Below, in pieces: positions 1 to 8,027 of a DNA stretch of 64,000 bases. The DNA comes from Psychroserpens algicola (GTDB lineage: Bacteria; Bacteroidota; Bacteroidia; Flavobacteriales; Flavobacteriaceae): NCBI RefSeq assembly GCF_014526325.1, contig NZ_JACNMJ010000009.1:124001-188000 (forward strand), in the 5' to 3' direction. Each line of letters begins with the position of its first letter. The stretch's first letter is position 1. The notes below the pieces were generated by a model. The model was not told where the DNA came from, did no database searches, and saw only the letters and a list, made by a program, of their open reading frames with translations. Position numbers and translations under genes: made by a program.

Positions 1-551
1 AAATCTTATTGCTTTATGGGACAGAAACTGAAGACTTTGAAGACTTGGTTTTAAAAGAAACTGAAGATGGCGAATTACAATTAGAACCTGTGATACACAA
101 CGCTAAAGTATTTGAAAAAATATACCTCGATTTGCAAGAGGATGAAATGCAGTTTTCTAATCCAAATTTCAAAGCATTGTACTATACCATAATAGATACT
201 TTACATCAGGAACCAGAATTTTCAACAAAAAATTTGGTTAATAAATTAGATCAGGATTTGGCTAATAATGTCACAACAATTTTAATGAATGATGAACGTT
301 ATAATTTGCATGATTGGGAACGAAATCATATCATTCCGAAAGAAAAGAAACATACAATCTCACAGTTAGTCACACAAACAATCTTAACTTTAAGATGCTA
401 TTTAATTGATAAAAAAGTAGCTGAATACCAGAGTGAAACACTTAAAGAAGAGGTAAACTCCAGAAGTATCCTTGAAGATGTGAAAGATTATTTAGGTTTA
501 AAAATGCTCTTGTCACGAAAACTGGGAAAAGTTATCGGTGGAAAAGTTTAA
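1..551 (+). CDS. dnaG: DNA primase, C-terminal fragment (5' end outside window)
   Basis: This is the 3' end of a gene that is open from the first base of the window, so no start can be assigned here. The roughly 180 visible residues are acidic and helical and resemble the C-terminal, DnaB-binding helical-bundle region of bacterial DnaG, which makes RNA primers at the replication fork. They contain no catalytic TOPRIM motif, which would lie upstream. The stop overlaps the stop of the convergent response-regulator gene by four bases. Assignment rests on the helical C-terminal pattern and on my recollection of a dnaG-regulator-nadE-gldB-gldC order in flavobacteria, so it is likely rather than certain. 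Confidence 0.7.
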   Translation, partial: ILLLYGTETEDFEDLVLKETEDGELQLEPVIHNAKVFEKIYLDLQEDEMQFSNPNFKALYYTIIDTLHQEPEFSTKNLVNKLDQDLANNVTTILMNDERYNLHDWERNHIIPKEKKHTISQLVTQTILTLRCYLIDKKVAEYQSETLKEEVNSRSILEDVKDYLGLKMLLSRKLGKVIGGKV

Positions 552-1177
552 GTTAAATCTAATTGTTTTCCTTGATTGACAAGGTCGATAAGATTGTTGA
601 CATTCAACTTTTTGAATAGTCTCGCTTTATATGTGCTAACCGTTTTTTCGTTTATATTAAGTTCGATTGCTATTTCTTTATTCTTTTTCCCAGAAGATAA
701 CAATTTTAAAACCTCGACTTCACGAGTGGACAAACGTTTATAAATTCTGCTTTTAGAATTTTTAGTGTCATTGTAGTTAAGATGCTTAGACATCTTATTG
801 CTTAAATAAATATCACCATTGTGTGCCGCATTAATTGCTTTAATGATTACATCTATAGGTTCCGATTTCGAAACATAACCCGAAGCTCCTGCTTTGATCG
901 TGCTAATCGCATAAATTTCTTCAGGATGATAGCTAAACATGATGATGTTAATGTGGCTATGCTCCTTTTTGATAGCTCTTAGTGCAGTGATTCCATTAAG
1001 TTCCGGAAGTTCAATTTCAGAAATAATAATATCTACGTCATGCCGTCTTACAAACTCGAAAATTTCCACTCCGCTGCCAACAGTTCCCACGACATTAATA
1101 GATTCGTGGTTTTCAAACAATAGTTGAAAGCCAGTAGTTACGATAGGATGATTGTCAACGACTAATACCTTAATCAT
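548..1177 (-). CDS. NarL/FixJ-type response regulator with Glu at the phosphoacceptor position
   Basis: The 209-residue protein has an N-terminal receiver domain (about residues 1-120) and a C-terminal LuxR-type helix-turn-helix (about 145-205, with LSTREVEVLKLL and NEKTVSTYKARLFKKL). It should be a DNA-binding transcription regulator. The receiver keeps the acidic start (VVDNHP, Asp8) and the conserved Lys in GYVSK. The position that is normally the phosphorylated Asp, in the stretch before LNG, is Glu54 (SEIELPELNG, codon GAA at 1016-1018). Asn9 also replaces the usual second Asp. This suggests a regulator that does not depend on phosphorylation or is constitutively active-like. No histidine kinase gene is adjacent. 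Confidence 0.88.
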   Translation of the reverse strand: MIKVLVVDNHPIVTTGFQLLFENHESINVVGTVGSGVEIFEFVRRHDVDIIISEIELPELNGITALRAIKKEHSHINIIMFSYHPEEIYAISTIKAGASGYVSKSEPIDVIIKAINAAHNGDIYLSNKMSKHLNYNDTKNSKSRIYKRLSTREVEVLKLLSSGKKNKEIAIELNINEKTVSTYKARLFKKLNVNNLIDLVNQGKQLDLT

Positions 1178-1257
1178 AATACATTTTTAATTGGTTAGTT
1201 AGTATATAGAGTGCCAGAACTTACTTAATAAGTTCAAGAATGTGGAGATTTGCAATG

Positions 1258-1265
1258 CAAAATTA
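1258..1265 (-). promoter_or_regulatory. Bacteroidota -7 box for the response regulator
   Basis: On the minus strand this reads TAATTTTG, matching the TAnnTTTG -7 element of Bacteroidota promoters, about 80 bases upstream of the regulator start. I see no clear TTG element at the expected -33 spacing, so this is a moderate call. Confidence 0.4.
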
Positions 1266-1312
1266 GTAAAAAAATCAACATAATCGATTTTTTATAGTGA
1301 TAAACTCAACAA

Positions 1313-2101
1313 TTATTTTAAATCTTTAGGAATTTCGCAAACTGGAATCGGAATCATTTTGTGTGTATTTGAGCGATTATACCTCATAAATATTTGAAAC
1401 ACTTCCTTTTGGCGTCCATCAAAATCAGCATCTGTTTTACCCTCATCTTTCATTTGCATAGCCCATTCTAATTCTGGGTAAGAAGCACCAATTTGATCTT
1501 CATCGCTACGAGCATCACCAAAAAGTCCGTCACTTGGTGCGGCTTTCATAATAGATTCTGGAACATTTAAATAATCACCTATAGCATAAACTTCTGATTT
1601 CATCAAATCAGCAATCGGACTCAAATCTACACCACCATCACCATACTTGGTATAAAATCCAACCCCAAAATCTTCAACTTTATTTCCGGTTCCAGCAACT
1701 AAAAGACCAAGTAATCCAGCATGATAATATAAAGTGGTCATACGTAACCGAGCTCTGGTGTTTGCTAAAGCCATATCTACAGTGGCTTGTTTGCCTTCTA
1801 GTGAAACTTCTGTTTTGAATTCTTCAAAAACTGGAGTCAGATCAACACGCGTGTCTTTAACATTAGAAAATCGTTGTTTTAATTGAGTAATATGTTCCTG
1901 AGCTCTACTTACATGGCTGGCAGCCTGATGAATTGGCATCTCTATACAAAGCAAGTCTAAACCTGTTTTTGCACATAATGTTGAGGTTACTGCAGAATCA
2001 ATTCCGCCTGAAATACCAATAACAAATCCATTTACGCCTGCGTTGGTCGCATAATCTTTAAGCCAGTTTACAATATAATCAACAACTTTTTCTGTTTGCA
2101 T
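1313..2101 (-). CDS. nadE: NH3-dependent NAD+ synthetase
   Basis: The product catalyses the last step of NAD biosynthesis, the ATP-dependent amidation of nicotinic acid adenine dinucleotide in the cytoplasm. The ATP pyrophosphatase P-loop SGGIDS is at residues 31-36. The downstream GTGNKVEDFGVGFYTKYGDGGVD region is the family's substrate and Mg-binding segment. At 262 residues it is the short form with no N-terminal glutaminase domain, so ammonia is the expected nitrogen donor. The gene is transcribed away from gldB, with a 105-base divergent spacer. Confidence 0.95.
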   Translation of the reverse strand: MQTEKVVDYIVNWLKDYATNAGVNGFVIGISGGIDSAVTSTLCAKTGLDLLCIEMPIHQAASHVSRAQEHITQLKQRFSNVKDTRVDLTPVFEEFKTEVSLEGKQATVDMALANTRARLRMTTLYYHAGLLGLLVAGTGNKVEDFGVGFYTKYGDGGVDLSPIADLMKSEVYAIGDYLNVPESIMKAAPSDGLFGDARSDEDQIGASYPELEWAMQMKDEGKTDADFDGRQKEVFQIFMRYNRSNTHKMIPIPVCEIPKDLK

Positions 2102-2129
2102 TTTTAATGAGTTTTTTTATCTAATGTAG

Positions 2130-2137
2130 TACCTTTG
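2130..2137 (+). promoter_or_regulatory. Bacteroidota -7 box upstream of gldB
   Basis: TACCTTTG matches TAnnTTTG exactly and is followed by GC, as is usual in this phylum. It lies about 70 bases before gldB. A TTG at -33 is not evident in the T-rich stretch upstream. Confidence 0.55.
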
Positions 2138-2206
2138 CGTAACAAAAATAACCTAAACACGTTAGTAATAAAAATTTAGTACGATTAAGTTTTTGTAAAT
2201 AAACCT

Positions 2207-3166
2207 ATGAAAAAAATCATAATTTTCAGCCTTTTGTTTATGTCCCTTTATAGTTGTAAAGACGACGATAAAATTGAAGCTGAAATTTCTAAAATAGAAA
2301 CCAATGTCACAGTAGAACGTTTTGATAGAGCGTTCGCTAATGCAAAACCTGAAGATTTATCAGAATTAAAAAACGCTTTTCCGTTTTTATTTTCTAGAAA
2401 TATTCCTGATGATTTCTGGATAGAACGTATGCGTGATACTAATCAGATACATCTCAATACCGCTACTCATGAAAAATTTGGTGATTTCAAACAAGAAACT
2501 CATGAGATTCGTAGCCTCTTTCAGCATTTAAAATATTATGATAAAACCTTTAAGGAGCCAAGAATCATCACGCTGACAAATTTTGTAAACTACAGAGAAA
2601 AATTAATCGTAACCGATACCATTGTTTTGATTGCAATTGATAATTATTTAGGGAGCGATCATGAGATTTATTCGGGTATTCAAAGGTATTTAGCAGATAA
2701 TATGACGCCTTCACAAATTGTTGTGGATATGGCCAAAGCGTATAGTGAACAACAAATTTTTCAACTTCAAAAAAAGACGCTTTTAGATGAGATGATTTAC
2801 TTCGGAAAACAACTGTACTTTAAAGATGTTATGATTCCATTTAAAACAGATGCTGAAAAGATTGGCTATAGACCAGAACAATTAGAATTTGCGAAAGCGA
2901 ATGAAGCAATGATCTGGACTGAGTTTGTAGAAAATGAAATGCTCTACGATACTGATAGCAGTTTGCCGGCACGATTTATTGCTGACGCTCCGTTTTCTAA
3001 GTTTTATCTAGAATTAGACAGTCAAACTCCTGGGCGACTCGGACAATATATAGGATGGCAAATTGTGAGAGCTTATATGGAAAATAATGATACGTCTCTC
3101 AAAGAAATGTTGCAAACTGACGCTGTTGATATATTTAATAAATCTAATTATAAACCACCAAAATAA
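2207..3166 (+). CDS. gldB: Gliding motility lipoprotein GldB
   Basis: This 319-residue predicted lipoprotein has a short signal peptide ending in LYSC (Cys17) followed by KDDDK, an acidic stretch typical of Bacteroidota lipoproteins. Composition, length and the immediately following gldC identify it as GldB, which is required for gliding motility in Flavobacterium. Its exact molecular role is not established. The start is an ATG directly before the signal peptide. The TAA stop shares one base with the gldC start (TAATG), so the two genes are translationally coupled. Confidence 0.9.
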   Translation: MKKIIIFSLLFMSLYSCKDDDKIEAEISKIETNVTVERFDRAFANAKPEDLSELKNAFPFLFSRNIPDDFWIERMRDTNQIHLNTATHEKFGDFKQETHEIRSLFQHLKYYDKTFKEPRIITLTNFVNYREKLIVTDTIVLIAIDNYLGSDHEIYSGIQRYLADNMTPSQIVVDMAKAYSEQQIFQLQKKTLLDEMIYFGKQLYFKDVMIPFKTDAEKIGYRPEQLEFAKANEAMIWTEFVENEMLYDTDSSLPARFIADAPFSKFYLELDSQTPGRLGQYIGWQIVRAYMENNDTSLKEMLQTDAVDIFNKSNYKPPK

Positions 3167-3504
3167 TGGCAAATACACATACTTCAAAAATAGAATTAAA
3201 CGTAGAGCTTGATGAAAACAGAGTTCCCGAAAAATTGCATTGGACAGCCGCAGATGGCGGAATTTCAAATGAAGAAGCTAAAGCGATGATGCTTGCCGTT
3301 TGGGATGCAAAAGCCAAAGAAACGTTGCGTATCGATTTATGGACAAAAGATATGCCTGTCGATGAGATGAAACAGTTTTTTCATCAAACCCTTGTCGAAA
3401 TGAGCAATACCTTTCATAGAGCAACTCAAGATGAAAAAATGACAGCGACAATGAAAGATTTTTGCGATTACTTTGCTGAAAAATTAGAATTAAAACAAAA
3501 GTAA
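3166..3504 (+). CDS. gldC: Gliding motility protein GldC
   Basis: The 112-residue acidic cytoplasmic protein has no signal peptide or membrane segment. It contains the family-typical phrases LHWTAADGG and LAVWDAKAKETLRIDLWTKDMPVDEMKQF (split here between residues 25-33 and 46-75). It is encoded in an overlapping pair with gldB, as in other flavobacteria, where GldC supports gliding. The downstream transcript end is probably the hairpin at 3589-3635. Confidence 0.93.
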   Translation: MANTHTSKIELNVELDENRVPEKLHWTAADGGISNEEAKAMMLAVWDAKAKETLRIDLWTKDMPVDEMKQFFHQTLVEMSNTFHRATQDEKMTATMKDFCDYFAEKLELKQK

Positions 3505-3588
3505 TTATTTAATCATTGGTTAAAGCTTAGGTAATATAGTAGCAGATGAAATCGACTATATTTGACCTGCTGTCAATTCAATCTAAAT

Positions 3589-3635
3589 AACATTAGTTAG
3601 GCTTCTCTGTCGAAGAAAACTAATGTTTTTTTTAT
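3589..3635 (+). terminator. Rho-independent terminator after gldBC
   Basis: A perfect 10-base stem, AACATTAGTT at 3589-3598 and AACTAATGTT at 3618-3627, is followed by a run of T. It lies 85 bases past gldC and just before the DUF4230 gene. Confidence 0.8.
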
Positions 3636-3647
3636 GTATATTAACAC

Positions 3648-4262
3648 ATGCGAAAAATACTATTTGGAGTTGTTGTAACATTAATTATACTCTTCACATT
3701 TAAATATTGTGGTGATCAAAAAGAAGATAAAATCACCCTTCAGGAAAACACAGCACTCATCAGAGAACAGATTAAAAATGTTGGTAAACTGGTCGTTACC
3801 GAAGGCCATTTTAGTGAAGTTTTTACCTATAAAAATTCTAAGGCTGTTTTTGCAGATTTAATTGAAGCTAAAAAGCAAGCTATTGTTATCGTGAATGCCG
3901 ATGTTACTATCGGATACGACTTAAGCTTAATAGAATATGAAATTGACGAACTCAACAAAACACTTCGTATTATAAGTATTCCAAAGGAAGAAATTAAAAT
4001 CAATCCAGATTTTGAATACTACGATATTCAAGCCGATTTTCTCAATCAGTTTGAAGCCAAAGATTATAACGCCATCAAAGAAACCGTCAACAAATCACTC
4101 ATGAAAAAAATTGAGGCTTCCGATTTAAAATCAAATGCCCAAAACCGACTCATTAGTGAGCTTGCTAAATTTTATATTCTGACCAACTCTATGGGCTGGA
4201 CACTAGAATATAACCAAAACCCTATTGAGTCTTCCGAAGAACTGCAGTCGCTAAAATTATAG
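3648..4262 (+). CDS. DUF4230 family membrane-anchored protein
   Basis: The 204-residue protein has an N-terminal membrane anchor or signal (residues 3-20, a hydrophobic run ending near Cys21) and a soluble domain of the DUF4230 type. That domain has the pattern KLVVTEGHFSEVFTYK and later NADVTIGYDLS and RIISIPKEEI. No function is known to me for this family. The gene starts right after a terminator hairpin. Its 3' end overlaps that of the convergent rhodanese gene by six bases. Confidence 0.8.
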   Translation: MRKILFGVVVTLIILFTFKYCGDQKEDKITLQENTALIREQIKNVGKLVVTEGHFSEVFTYKNSKAVFADLIEAKKQAIVIVNADVTIGYDLSLIEYEIDELNKTLRIISIPKEEIKINPDFEYYDIQADFLNQFEAKDYNAIKETVNKSLMKKIEASDLKSNAQNRLISELAKFYILTNSMGWTLEYNQNPIESSEELQSLKL

Positions 4263-4562
4263 TTTGTGCTTGACGCTTACCCAACCACCACCATTAATGG
4301 CGTCTATATTATTGAGGTTTAAAAACTTTGCAGCCTTTGCTGAACGGACACCACTTTCACAACAAGCAATAATAGGTTTGTTAAGCGCTTTAACTTCCCC
4401 AACACGATTATTTAACTCATTTAAAGGAATGTGAACCGAACCTTCAACATGACCTTGATCCCATTCACGCTGTGATCTTACATCTAAAATAATGGCTCCA
4501 TTTTCAATATATTGCTCTACCTGACGCTTTTTCGCCCCAAATATGAAACTTAAAAATCCCAT
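4257..4562 (-). CDS. Single-domain rhodanese-like protein
   Basis: The 101-residue product is one rhodanese domain with the opening IENGAIILDVRSQREWDQGHVEGS (residues about 19-42). Its active-site loop CCESGVRSA places a catalytic Cys before ESGVRS, as in persulfide-carrying sulfurtransferases. The first residues (MGFLSFIFGAKK) could weakly associate with the membrane. It probably carries or transfers sulfane sulfur, but the acceptor is unknown. It is divergent from the TetR regulator with 46 bases between the starts, so the two promoters share that region. Confidence 0.9.
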   Translation of the reverse strand: MGFLSFIFGAKKRQVEQYIENGAIILDVRSQREWDQGHVEGSVHIPLNELNNRVGEVKALNKPIIACCESGVRSAKAAKFLNLNNIDAINGGGWVSVKHKL

Positions 4563-4608
4563 AGTGTCTTTTTTGTTTAAATTTACGAAGAATTACAATA
4601 CTTAGTTT

Positions 4609-5178
4609 TTGAAACAGGAAACACGTAAAGACGAAATCATAAATACCGCAGCAAAACTCTTTAAAGAAAAAGGGTATAGCGCTGTTACTATGCGCGACCT
4701 GGCAACAGCTATGGGAATTAAAGCCGCAAGTCTGTACAATCATATCAATTCTAAACAAGACATCCTAAAAGCAATTATCATTTCTATTGCTGAAGAGTTT
4801 ACAAACGGCATGGAAACAATTATCCAGTCTCAGGATTCGAGTATTTCCAAACTCAAAAGCGTCGTCACACTTCATGTGAATATTACAGCAAACAACACTA
4901 ATGGGATGGCATCTTTAAATAATGACTGGATGCATCTTGAAGATCAATTGAACTACTATCTTCAACTTCGGAATGACTACGAGGCTAATTTTCTTAACAT
5001 CATAAAAGAGGGTGTTTCTTCCTTAGAAATTAAAGATAGTAATCCCGAAATCATCATGTTCTCTATGCTAACCACTTTACGTTCATTGTATTTGTGGATT
5101 CCCAAAAAAGAAGATCTTAAGTCAAACGATTTGGCTGATAATTTAAGTGAAGTTCTCATTGAAGGAATTAACAAATAG
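4609..5178 (+). CDS. TetR/AcrR family regulator, probable repressor of the paa genes
   Basis: The 189-residue protein has an N-terminal TetR helix-turn-helix (about residues 8-54: AAKLFKEKGYSAVTMRDLA and IKAASLYNHINSKQDIL) and a C-terminal helical ligand/dimer domain. TTG is the only start that gives a full HTH; the next in-frame ATG lies inside the domain. It sits directly upstream of paaE in the same direction. Between them is a perfect 20-bp palindrome overlapping a promoter, the expected target of such a dimer. TetR-type PaaR repressors that respond to phenylacetyl-CoA are known in other bacteria. That ligand is inferred here from context. Confidence 0.85.
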   Translation: MKQETRKDEIINTAAKLFKEKGYSAVTMRDLATAMGIKAASLYNHINSKQDILKAIIISIAEEFTNGMETIIQSQDSSISKLKSVVTLHVNITANNTNGMASLNNDWMHLEDQLNYYLQLRNDYEANFLNIIKEGVSSLEIKDSNPEIIMFSMLTTLRSLYLWIPKKEDLKSNDLADNLSEVLIEGINK

Positions 5179-5186
5179 TTATCAAA

Positions 5187-5202
5187 TAATTTTGTAAATT
5201 TG
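5187..5202 (+). promoter_or_regulatory. Tandem -7 boxes of the paaE promoter
   Basis: Two consecutive matches to TAnnTTTG occur: TAATTTTG at 5187-5194 and TAAATTTG at 5195-5202. The operator palindrome begins six bases further on, so transcription from either box would start at or inside the operator. No TTG is visible at -33, which may fit a regulated promoter. Confidence 0.55.
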
Positions 5203-5208
5203 TAAACG

Positions 5209-5228
5209 AAACTAACAATTGTTAGTTT
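5209..5228 (+). promoter_or_regulatory. 20-bp perfect palindromic operator upstream of paaE
   Basis: Each half is AAACTAACAA and the second half is its exact reverse complement, with no spacer. The size, symmetry and position between a TetR gene and the gene set it would control, overlapping the expected transcription start, are those of a TetR-family operator. A 16-of-20 match recurs at 18491-18510 before the dehydrogenase E2 gene. Confidence 0.75.
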
Positions 5229-5247
5229 GTTGTTTTAAGTACAAGTT

Positions 5248-6321
5248 ATGGCAGAATTTCACAATGTAACAATTGCAGATATTTACAAAGAAACTGAAGA
5301 TACCTCAGTAGTAACTTTCGATATTCCATCTGAATTACAAGAAACCTTTAAATTCAGACAAGGGCAACATCTTACTCTTAAAGCCGATATAAATGGCGAA
5401 GATGTGCGTCGTTCATATTCTTTGTGTTCTAGTCCATCTGAAAATCAATGGAAAGTTGCCGTAAAATTAATTCCAGGCGGAAAGTTTTCAACGTACATCA
5501 ACGATACATTAAAAGCTGGAGATCAACTTGAGGTCATGACACCTAGCGGAACTTTTGGTGTTGAGGTGAAACCTGAGTCGTCAAAAAATTACTTGTTTTT
5601 TGCTGCTGGAAGTGGGATTACACCTGTTTTGTCAATGATAAAAGCGCATCTTAAAGCTGAGCCCAATTCGACATGCAAATTGTTTTATGTCAATAAAACA
5701 GCAAAATCCATTATCTTTAAAGAAGAACTGGAACAACTTAGAAACACCTATTTCGGACGACTGGAAATCTATTATTTCCTAACCAAAGAACGTCGTGATA
5801 TCGAACTGTTTAATGGACGTTTTGATGATGAAAAAATGAAAGTCCTCACCAAAACATTTATCGATATTCCCGATACCAGCGAAGTGTTTCTTTGCGGACC
5901 AGAACAAATGGTCAATTATGTAAGTGAGTATTTAATAAATGCTGGACTCCCAAAACAATTGGTACATTTTGAATTATTTGTTACCGGATTGTCAGAAGAG
6001 GATATCAAACGTGCCGAACGTCTGGCGCAACAAAATGTCGAAGGTATTGAAGTTACGATTGTAGATGGCGGAAAAGAATTTGTGTTCACCATGACCAAAG
6101 AATACGACAATATTCTTGATGCAGCTTTAGGCGCTGGAGCCGATTTGCCTTTTGCGTGTAAAGGAGGTGTGTGTAGCACTTGTAAATGTGAAGTGAAAGA
6201 AGGTGCTGTCGAAATGAAAATCAATTATGCTTTAGATGATAAAGAAGTGAGTCAGAATCTGGTATTGAGCTGTCAGGCTGTACCAACATCAGATAAAGTG
6301 GTGGTCGATTTTGATGTGTAA
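5248..6321 (+). CDS. paaE: Phenylacetyl-CoA epoxidase reductase subunit PaaE
   Basis: This is the electron-transfer subunit that passes electrons from NADPH through flavin and an iron-sulfur cluster to the PaaA di-iron site. The 357 residues comprise an FNR-like FAD domain (about 5-105, RSYS at 55-58), an NAD(P)-binding domain (about 110-240, with AAGSGITP and LCGPEQMV) and a C-terminal plant-type ferredoxin domain. Its cluster ligands are Cys304, Cys309, Cys312 and Cys342. It is the first gene after the operator. In Escherichia coli paaE follows paaABCD, so the order is rearranged here. Confidence 0.95.
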   Translation: MAEFHNVTIADIYKETEDTSVVTFDIPSELQETFKFRQGQHLTLKADINGEDVRRSYSLCSSPSENQWKVAVKLIPGGKFSTYINDTLKAGDQLEVMTPSGTFGVEVKPESSKNYLFFAAGSGITPVLSMIKAHLKAEPNSTCKLFYVNKTAKSIIFKEELEQLRNTYFGRLEIYYFLTKERRDIELFNGRFDDEKMKVLTKTFIDIPDTSEVFLCGPEQMVNYVSEYLINAGLPKQLVHFELFVTGLSEEDIKRAERLAQQNVEGIEVTIVDGGKEFVFTMTKEYDNILDAALGAGADLPFACKGGVCSTCKCEVKEGAVEMKINYALDDKEVSQNLVLSCQAVPTSDKVVVDFDV

Positions 6322-6335
6322 ACGTGTTTGTTAAG

Positions 6336-6370
6336 AACGTCATTCTGAACTCGTTTCAGAATCACATTAT
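6336..6370 (+). repeat. Family A hairpin repeat, copy 1
   Basis: The copy reads roughly acgtcATTCTGAA-ctcgt-TTCAGAATcacatt, with a perfect 8-base stem at 6342-6349 and 6355-6362 and a five-base loop. It lies in the 311-base paaE-paaA gap, which otherwise holds only copy 2 and a GCTAAA-rich stretch before paaA. Confidence 0.85.
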
Positions 6371-6440
6371 AAGAATAAAAAAAACAAGAATCTATTATGG
6401 TTTGTTATAAACTAACCTTTGAACCTTAAAAAAAACTAAG

Positions 6441-6520
6441 ACGTCATTCTGAACTTGTTTATTCATAAATATCTATTGTAAATTAAGGTATTCATGAATC
6501 TTTGATTTCAGAATCACATT
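6441..6520 (+). repeat. Family A hairpin repeat, copy 2, split by a 45-base insertion
   Basis: The left half (6441-6460, acgtcattctgaacttgttt) and the right half (6506-6520, tttcagaatcacatt) match copy 1. They are separated by about 45 bases (6461-6505) inserted at the loop. The insert contains the short palindrome ATTCATGAAT at 6490-6499. Confidence 0.75.
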
Positions 6521-6632
6521 ATTTATAAAAAGAACTGGTTCTACAATTGAGTGGAACCTTAAAATATATTGAAAAAGAAAACTAAAAGTTCAACACGCTA
6601 AAGGCAAACGCCAATAGCTAAAAGCTAAAAAA

Positions 6633-7589
6633 ATGAGTGAAGAACAAATCAAAAATCTAGAAAAGCAATTTGAAGAACGAATTGCAAGGGACGAAAAAAT
6701 CGAACCTAAAGACTGGATGCCCGAAAAGTATCGTAAAACCCATATCCGACAAATGTCACAGCATGCGCATTCTGAAATTGTTGGAATGCTACCCGAAGGC
6801 AACTGGATTACTAGAGCACCTTCCTTAAGACGTAAAGTCGCTTTGCTTGCAAAAGTGCAGGATGAAGCTGGTCACGGACTCTATCTGTATTCCGCCACCG
6901 AAACCTTAGGTGTGTCCAGAGACGAACTTTACGAACAATTACACTCAGGAAAAGCCAAGTACTCATCCATTTTTAATTACCCAACCATTACTTGGGCCGA
7001 TATGGGAGCTATTGGCTGGTTGGTTGATGGTGCTGCGATTATCAATCAGGTGCCGCTTTGTAACACTTCTTATGGCCCTTATGCTAGAGCTATGATTCGT
7101 GTGTGTAAAGAAGAAAGTTTTCACCAACGTCAAGGCTATGAAATCATGATGAAATTAGCCAACGGAACTCCTGAGCAAAAGGAAATGGCTCAAGACGCTC
7201 TCAATCGTTGGTGGTGGCCAAGTTTAATGATGTTAGGTCCTACAGATGATGTGTCGGTACATACAGAACAATCTATGAAATGGAAATTGAAACGTAAATC
7301 AAACGATGACTTACGTCAGCAATTTATAGATCAAACGGTTCCCCAAGCGGATTTAATCGGACTCACAATTCCTGATCCCGATTTAAAATGGAATGAAGAA
7401 CGTCAAAGCTACGATTTTGGCGAAATTGATTGGGATGAGTTCTGGCAAGTCGTTAAAGGTCATGGACCTTGCAACAAAGAACGAATGAAAGCCAGAGTAG
7501 GCGCATGGGAACGTGGCGAATGGGTTCGTGATGCCGCTATGGCTCACGCCGAAAAGAAACAAGAACGCAAAGAAAAACAAGCCGTTTAG
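6633..7589 (+). CDS. paaA: Phenylacetyl-CoA 1,2-epoxidase catalytic subunit PaaA
   Basis: This is the di-iron oxygenase subunit that epoxidises the ring of phenylacetyl-CoA, working with PaaB, PaaC and PaaE. The 318 residues form a ferritin-like helical fold. The metal-ligand helices are visible as [32 protein letters not shown] and [15 protein letters not shown], and the substrate-loop motif [10 protein letters not shown] follows. The length matches the family (about 310). It is preceded by a repeat-filled gap of about 310 bases, unusually long for an operon-internal spacer, so it may have its own promoter. Confidence 0.97.
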   Translation: MSEEQIKNLEKQFEERIARDEKIEPKDWMPEKYRKTHIRQMSQHAHSEIVGMLPEGNWITRAPSLRRKVALLAKVQDEAGHGLYLYSATETLGVSRDELYEQLHSGKAKYSSIFNYPTITWADMGAIGWLVDGAAIINQVPLCNTSYGPYARAMIRVCKEESFHQRQGYEIMMKLANGTPEQKEMAQDALNRWWWPSLMMLGPTDDVSVHTEQSMKWKLKRKSNDDLRQQFIDQTVPQADLIGLTIPDPDLKWNEERQSYDFGEIDWDEFWQVVKGHGPCNKERMKARVGAWERGEWVRDAAMAHAEKKQERKEKQAV

Positions 7590-7597
7590 TTCAAGAG

Positions 7598-7630
7598 ACG
7601 TCATACTGAACTTGTTTCAGTATCTCATTA
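7598..7630 (+). repeat. Family A hairpin repeat, copy 3 (compensated stem)
   Basis: The stem is ATACTGAA at 7603-7610 and TTCAGTAT at 7616-7623. Relative to copy 1 the third stem pair is changed on both sides (T-A to A-T), so pairing is kept. It occupies most of the paaA-paaB gap. Confidence 0.85.
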
Positions 7631-7684
7631 AGAAAAAATAATAATAAATCAGACTCCTATTAAATAGGAATAACAATAAACATC

Positions 7685-7975
7685 ATGTCAAATAAAAAAA
7701 ACTGGCCACTTTGGGAAATCTTCGTCAGAAGTAAAAACGGATTAGAACACCGTCATTTTGGTAGCCTTCATGCTGCAGATGCTGATATGGCTCTCGAAAA
7801 TGCAAGAGATGTGTATACAAGACGTAATGAAGGTGTGAGTATTTGGGTTGTAGAATCCAAACACATTACCGCGTCCAATCCAGAAAATAATGGCGAATTG
7901 TTTGAGCCTGCTCAGGATAAAGTGTATCGTCACCCAACATTTTATGATTTACCAGATGAAGTAAAACATATGTAA
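7685..7975 (+). CDS. paaB: Phenylacetyl-CoA epoxidase subunit PaaB
   Basis: This 96-residue non-catalytic subunit of the epoxidase links the PaaA-PaaC units. Family hallmarks are the start WPLWEIFVRSKNGLEHRHFGSLHA, shown in part at residues 7-20, then DADMALENARDVYTRR and IWVVESKHI. The length is normal. It lies between paaA and paaC in the conserved order, with repeat hairpins on both sides. Confidence 0.97.
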   Translation: MSNKKNWPLWEIFVRSKNGLEHRHFGSLHAADADMALENARDVYTRRNEGVSIWVVESKHITASNPENNGELFEPAQDKVYRHPTFYDLPDEVKHM

Positions 7976-7980
7976 TGCTA

Positions 7981-8012
7981 ACGTCATTTTGAACGTGTTT
8001 CAGAATCTCATT
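7981..8012 (+). repeat. Family A hairpin repeat, copy 4
   Basis: This reads acgtcATTTTGAA-cgtgt-TTCAGAATctcatt. The stem has one G-T pair. It fills the paaB-paaC gap and ends 15 bases before the paaC start. Confidence 0.8.
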
Positions 8013-8027
8013 ATTTAAAGATTAAAT

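Noticed and set aside
4591-4608. Possible third operator for the TetR regulator before its own gene
   Set aside because: Only one half resembles the operator (TTAGTTT); the other half does not match and there is no symmetry.
6560-6632. GCTAAA-rich stretch before paaA as a regulatory repeat
   Set aside because: It is a short, imperfect GCTAAA-type tract without symmetry or a second copy in the window, so no role can be supported.
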